Assembly: GCA_947088195.1 (NCBI GenBank)
Contig: CAMUFS010000122.1
Span: 1 to 8,232, forward strand
Source: an uncultured Clostridia bacterium
Lineage (GTDB): Bacteria > Bacillota > Clostridia > Lachnospirales > Lachnospiraceae
Direction of reading: 5' to 3'
Length of the DNA: 8,232 nt
In this document: positions 6,360 through 8,232 of the stretch, piece after piece
How positions within the stretch are numbered: position 1 is the stretch's first letter
Layout: each line of letters starts with the position of its first letter
Notes under the pieces: model-generated
Databases searched by the model: none
The model's input: the letters and a program-made list of their open reading frames with translations, nothing else
What the model was told of the DNA's origin: nothing
Made by a program: the position numbers and the translations under genes

Positions 6360-6971
6360 TTATTTTGATGTACAAGGATTGGTAAAGGCGGGATTAAATG
6401 CATAGAAGTTTCTCGAATCAAGATTATCCTGCACGATGCGCAATCCTTCCCCAAATCTCTGATAGTGCACAATTTCTCGTTCTCTCAGATAACGAATGGG
6501 ATCACACACATCTGGATCCTTCACCAATCTCAATATATTATCATAGGTTGAACGCGCCTTCTGCTCTGCTGCCATATCCTCATGCAAATCTGTAATTGGA
6601 TCTCCCTTTGACTGAAATTCACAAGCATTAAACGGAACACCACCCGCAGACTGAGGCCACAGTCCAAGCGTGTGATCCACATAATAATTAGCAAAACCGG
6701 AGTTTCTTATTTCCTCTGGTGTCAAATTTCTAGTAAGCTGATGAACAATCGTACTAACCATCTCCATATGTGCCAATTCTTCTGTACCTATATCTGTCAA
6801 AAGCCCTGCCACCTCACGATATGGCATAACATAGCGCTGTGACAAATATCTCATACTTGCCGCCAGTTCTCCATCTGGACCACCAAATTGACTCATAATC
6901 ACCATAGCAATCTTAGGATCTGGATTTTTTATTTTAATTGGATATTGTAAGCGTTTTTCATAATTCCACAT
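6360..6971 (-). CDS. cotJC: Spore coat protein CotJC, manganese-catalase family
   Basis: Spore-coat-associated member of the manganese catalase family; it may break down hydrogen peroxide at the spore surface, although catalytic activity is inferred. The 203 residues are near the length of known CotJC proteins. The ferritin-like four-helix di-metal ligand set is visible: E35 in DGELAASMRYL, E65 and H68 in TEELAHME, E136 in AAEQKAR and H169 in REIVHYQRFGE. This corresponds closely to the dimanganese site of the Lactobacillus enzyme, so the site looks intact. The start ATG follows the cotJB stop after one base and has GGAGGG eight bases upstream. It is the last and largest gene of the cotJ operon. 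The C-terminus (NPAFTNPCTSK) carries an extra cysteine. Expression is expected in the mother cell during sporulation. Confidence 0.96.
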   Translation of the reverse strand: MWNYEKRLQYPIKIKNPDPKIAMVIMSQFGGPDGELAASMRYLSQRYVMPYREVAGLLTDIGTEELAHMEMVSTIVHQLTRNLTPEEIRNSGFANYYVDHTLGLWPQSAGGVPFNACEFQSKGDPITDLHEDMAAEQKARSTYDNILRLVKDPDVCDPIRYLREREIVHYQRFGEGLRIVQDNLDSRNFYAFNPAFTNPCTSK

Positions 6972-6972
6972 A

Positions 6973-7230
6973 TTAACAACCCTCCATTTCCCACGGCCAT
7001 GGCGTCTTTACCCATGCCCACTGATTTGATACATCTACCTGATCCACGCGGAGCGGTCCAAAATGAATGGTATAATCCTTCAACAACTTAGCATATAATT
7101 TACGGAAGGACTCATAATAAGCAAGTGCCTCCTCATCACAAGGATGAGTATCCAAATATAACAGCACATCATCAATGACAAAGCCTGCCTCATAGATCTG
7201 CTGCATTAAACGTCTCTGTTCCATATTCAT
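6973..7230 (-). CDS. cotJB: Spore coat protein CotJB
   Basis: Small spore-coat protein that is probably needed, with CotJA, to place CotJC in the coat. The 85 residues match the family size. Recognisable motifs are LYLDTHP (24-30), the charged helix after it, HFGPL (56-60) and the tryptophan-rich end WAWVKTPWPW (71-80). I place the start at 7230, giving ATGA overlap with the cotJA stop and AAAGGAG nine bases upstream (7240-7246). The reading frame is open further to 7302, but that extension lies wholly inside cotJA and is not typical of CotJB. The protein also carries cysteines at 31 and at the C-terminal residue. Confidence 0.93.
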   Translation of the reverse strand: MNMEQRRLMQQIYEAGFVIDDVLLYLDTHPCDEEALAYYESFRKLYAKLLKDYTIHFGPLRVDQVDVSNQWAWVKTPWPWEMEGC

Positions 7231-7484
7231 TTGACACAGCTCCTTTCCATCAACGGAAGATTTAATTCTGGGAATATTGTTCCAATGCTCAGTGCTTTGC
7301 ACGGCTCATATGTTTCCTTCCAGTGCTGCCATGGCACATAGGCCATCGCCAAAGGCATTCCATCTAACTGGTTATCTACATGGCAGCGGCACTCCTTTCT
7401 CATTCCCCTGCAGTTATTCTCCATGTTTTGGCAGGGACCTTGCATCCTGTTTCTATAGTATGGGTTACGACAATTATTATCCAA
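7227..7484 (-). CDS. cotJA: Spore coat-associated protein CotJA with a cysteine-rich N-terminus
   Basis: First gene of the cotJ operon; CotJA is a small coat-associated protein of unknown biochemical activity. The conserved core is at residues 44-78: PLAMAYVPWQHWKETYE, then ALSIGTIFPELNLPL. Ahead of it is a 43-residue N-terminus with five cysteines (5, 18, 25, 32, 34) and many Asn/Arg residues; with C62 and C83 the protein has seven cysteines in 85 residues. Such cysteines may cross-link the coat by disulfides, which is inference. The start is TTG at 7482-7484, chosen because GGGAG lies eight bases upstream (part of 7493-7500). The next in-frame ATG (residue 14) has no such site. TTG starts often mean modest translation. 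The stop overlaps the cotJB start. Confidence 0.9.
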   Translation of the reverse strand: MDNNCRNPYYRNRMQGPCQNMENNCRGMRKECRCHVDNQLDGMPLAMAYVPWQHWKETYEPCKALSIGTIFPELNLPLMERSCVK

Positions 7485-7550
7485 TACAATAACTCCCTTC
7501 TTGACAGTACGCCATTTATTCTCAATGACATCTGTTTACCTTACATTAAC

Positions 7551-7558
7551 ATAGTATG
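7551..7558 (-). promoter_or_regulatory. Sporulation-type -10 element of the cotJ operon
   Basis: CATACTAT on the minus strand matches seven of eight positions of the SigE -10 (CATACAHT) and fully fits the SigG-type CATWHTA. It lies about 67 bp before the cotJA start. A clear SigE -35 at the usual spacing is not present: GAATGTT upstream is only 8 bp away. SigE control is known for cotJ in Bacillus subtilis, so a mother-cell promoter is the likely reading, but the precise sigma factor cannot be fixed. Confidence 0.4.
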
Positions 7559-7614
7559 AAACGATCAACATTCTGTGTCATCCACCAAAAAGAAAATTCC
7601 TTCCTTGTCATTCA

Positions 7615-7641
7615 CATGCTTCCTTTAGGTGCTTGTACACA
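7615..7641. repeat. Direct repeat, decayed copy of a 27-bp unit
   Basis: This stretch matches 7702-7728 at 20 of 27 positions without gaps, 87 bp away. All seven differences are transitions, and six of them have A or T here where the other copy has G or C. Its AGGTGC (7627-7632) can still pair with GCACCT at 7682-7687. It looks like an older, AT-drifting copy of the same element. Confidence 0.6.
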
Positions 7642-7643
7642 AT

Positions 7644-7673
7644 CGAGTAGGGGATGTTTTTCTCACCTACTCG
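7644..7673. repeat. Hairpin within the palindromic element
   Basis: CGAGTAGG (7644-7651) and CCTACTCG (7666-7673) form a perfect 8-bp stem around a 14-base loop. The hairpin sits between the two direct copies and is enclosed by the AGGTGC/GCACCT pairing (7627-7632 with 7682-7687). No T-run follows the stem in either direction, so it is not an ordinary terminator. Confidence 0.6.
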
Positions 7674-7674
7674 C

Positions 7675-7728
7675 GCGCCGGGCACCTGTCAGCTTAGCTG
7701 ACATACTTCCTTCGGGTGCCCGTGCGCA
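7675..7728. repeat. GC-rich nested palindrome with the better-preserved copy of the repeat unit
   Basis: Twelve bases at 7675-7686 pair with 7715-7727 with one bulged T (7723), forming a strong GC-rich outer stem. Inside it, TGTCAGCT (7687-7694) and AGCTGACA (7696-7703) form a perfect 8-bp hairpin around a single base, followed by an 11-base unpaired arm. The 27-bp unit at 7702-7728 recurs in diverged form at 7615. The base composition is far richer in GC than the neighbourhood, which suggests an inserted interspersed repeat (REP- or MITE-like). No transposase is nearby. It lies between the efp terminator and the cotJ promoter. Confidence 0.65.
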
Positions 7729-7729
7729 T

Positions 7730-7768
7730 AAAAAAACCACAGCCATCTAATTATGTAGCTGCGGTTTT
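7730..7768 (-). terminator. Intrinsic terminator of efp, probably bidirectional
   Basis: AAAACCACAGC (7733-7743) and GCTGCGGTTTT (7758-7768) form an 11-bp stem with one G-U pair. On the minus strand the stem runs into seven T residues (7730-7736), 31 bp after the efp stop. In the other direction TTTTATTTTTATT also follows, so it could stop transcription both ways. It separates efp from the sporulation genes. Confidence 0.85.
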
Positions 7769-7799
7769 ATTTTTATTCCTTATTCTTTTTTCATAGAGT

Positions 7800-8232
7800 C
7801 TACACTCTTGACATATACTCTCCGGTTCTAGTATCAATCTTGATCTTCTCACCCTGCTCTACAAAAAGAGGCACAGCCACAACAGCACCTGTCTCCACCG
7901 TTGCAGGCTTGGATGCACCCGTAGCGGTATCTCCCTTAAAGCCCGGCTCTGTATCTGTGATCTCCAGCTCCACAAAAAGCGGAGGCTCAACAGCGAACAC
8001 ACTTCCATTGTAAGAACAGATCTTAACCATCTCATTTTCTTTTACAAACTTAAGGGCATTTCCAATATCATCTGCGCTCAGTGCAATCTGCTCGTAAGTA
8101 TTTACATCCATAAAATGAAATAACTCTCCGTCTGAATATAGATACTGCATATCATTTCTGTCAATGCGCGCTGTAGGGAATTTCTCATTTGGTCTGAAGG
8201 CTTTCTCCACAACACCTCCATTAATAATATTC
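7800..8232 (-). CDS. efp: Elongation factor P, N-terminus beyond the window
   Basis: Translation factor that binds stalled ribosomes between the P and E sites and helps peptide-bond formation in proline-rich stretches. About 144 of roughly 185 residues are present; the frame continues past the right edge with codons for NIINGGVVEKAFRP, a typical internal EF-P segment. The apparent GTG start at 8210 is therefore only an internal valine. Present are the central OB domain (TARIDRNDMQYLYSDGELFH, then FMDVNTYEQIAL) and the C-terminal domain with the family signature GDTATGASKPATVETGAVV and the end KIDTRTGEYMSRV. The N-terminal domain, including the loop residue that is modified in many bacteria, lies outside the window, so the modification type cannot be judged. 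It is a housekeeping gene with its own terminator 31 bp downstream. Confidence 0.97.
   Translation of the reverse strand, partial: NIINGGVVEKAFRPNEKFPTARIDRNDMQYLYSDGELFHFMDVNTYEQIALSADDIGNALKFVKENEMVKICSYNGSVFAVEPPLFVELEITDTEPGFKGDTATGASKPATVETGAVVAVPLFVEQGEKIKIDTRTGEYMSRV

Noticed and set aside
7501..7506. TTGACA on the plus strand, a possible -35 of a rightward promoter.
   Set aside because: No matching -10 follows at 16-18 bp and no rightward gene exists to serve.
7556..7750. Plus-strand reading frame of 64 codons through the palindromic element and into the efp terminator.
   Set aside because: It has no ribosome site, runs across repeats and a terminator stem, and its repeated pattern (MLPLGACTQ, ILPSGARAH) is only the translation of the direct repeats.

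Overview
The window looks like the chromosome of a low-GC, Gram-positive, anaerobic spore-former, most likely a Clostridia member of the Lachnospiraceae type. The grounds are a compact cotJABC spore-coat operon, a clostridial-style chemoreceptor, a BceAB-type peptide ABC transporter and a CyuA-family cysteine desulfidase, plus AT-rich intergenic DNA and strong Shine-Dalgarno sites. The species call is inference. Every convincing gene lies on the minus strand, so transcription runs from high to low coordinates.

In reading order (right to left): (1) 8232-7800, elongation factor P, whose N-terminus lies outside the window, closed by an intrinsic terminator at 7730-7768. (2) 7615-7730, a GC-rich palindromic element with two diverged direct copies of a 27-bp unit; this is the least explained DNA in the window. 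(3) 7484-6360, cotJA-cotJB-cotJC, tightly packed, behind a sporulation-type -10 sequence and ended by a wobble-rich terminator. (4) 6219-4345, a membrane chemoreceptor with a sigma-A-type promoter, a roughly 150-nt leader and a 16-codon leader ORF that overlaps its start. Behind it are a possible gene remnant and a strong terminator (4217-4260). (5) 4083-1787, a two-gene operon: L-cysteine desulfidase and type I L-asparaginase joined by an ATGA stop/start overlap. A perfect 9-bp inverted repeat sits on its probable promoter. (6) 1751-1, an ABC transporter of the BceA/BceB type, preceded by a BceR/GraR-like palindrome; the permease runs off the left edge.

Functionally, the cysteine/asparagine pair should release ammonia with pyruvate plus sulfide, or with aspartate, which fits amino-acid fermentation. 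The ABC transporter probably detects or detoxifies cell-wall-active peptides, with its two-component system encoded elsewhere. No rRNA, tRNA, CRISPR array, transposase or phage gene is visible. I see no convincing multi-gene novel system. The best leads are the palindromic element, the operator-like inverted repeat upstream of the desulfidase, the overlapping leader ORF of the chemoreceptor and the protein-like remnant behind it.
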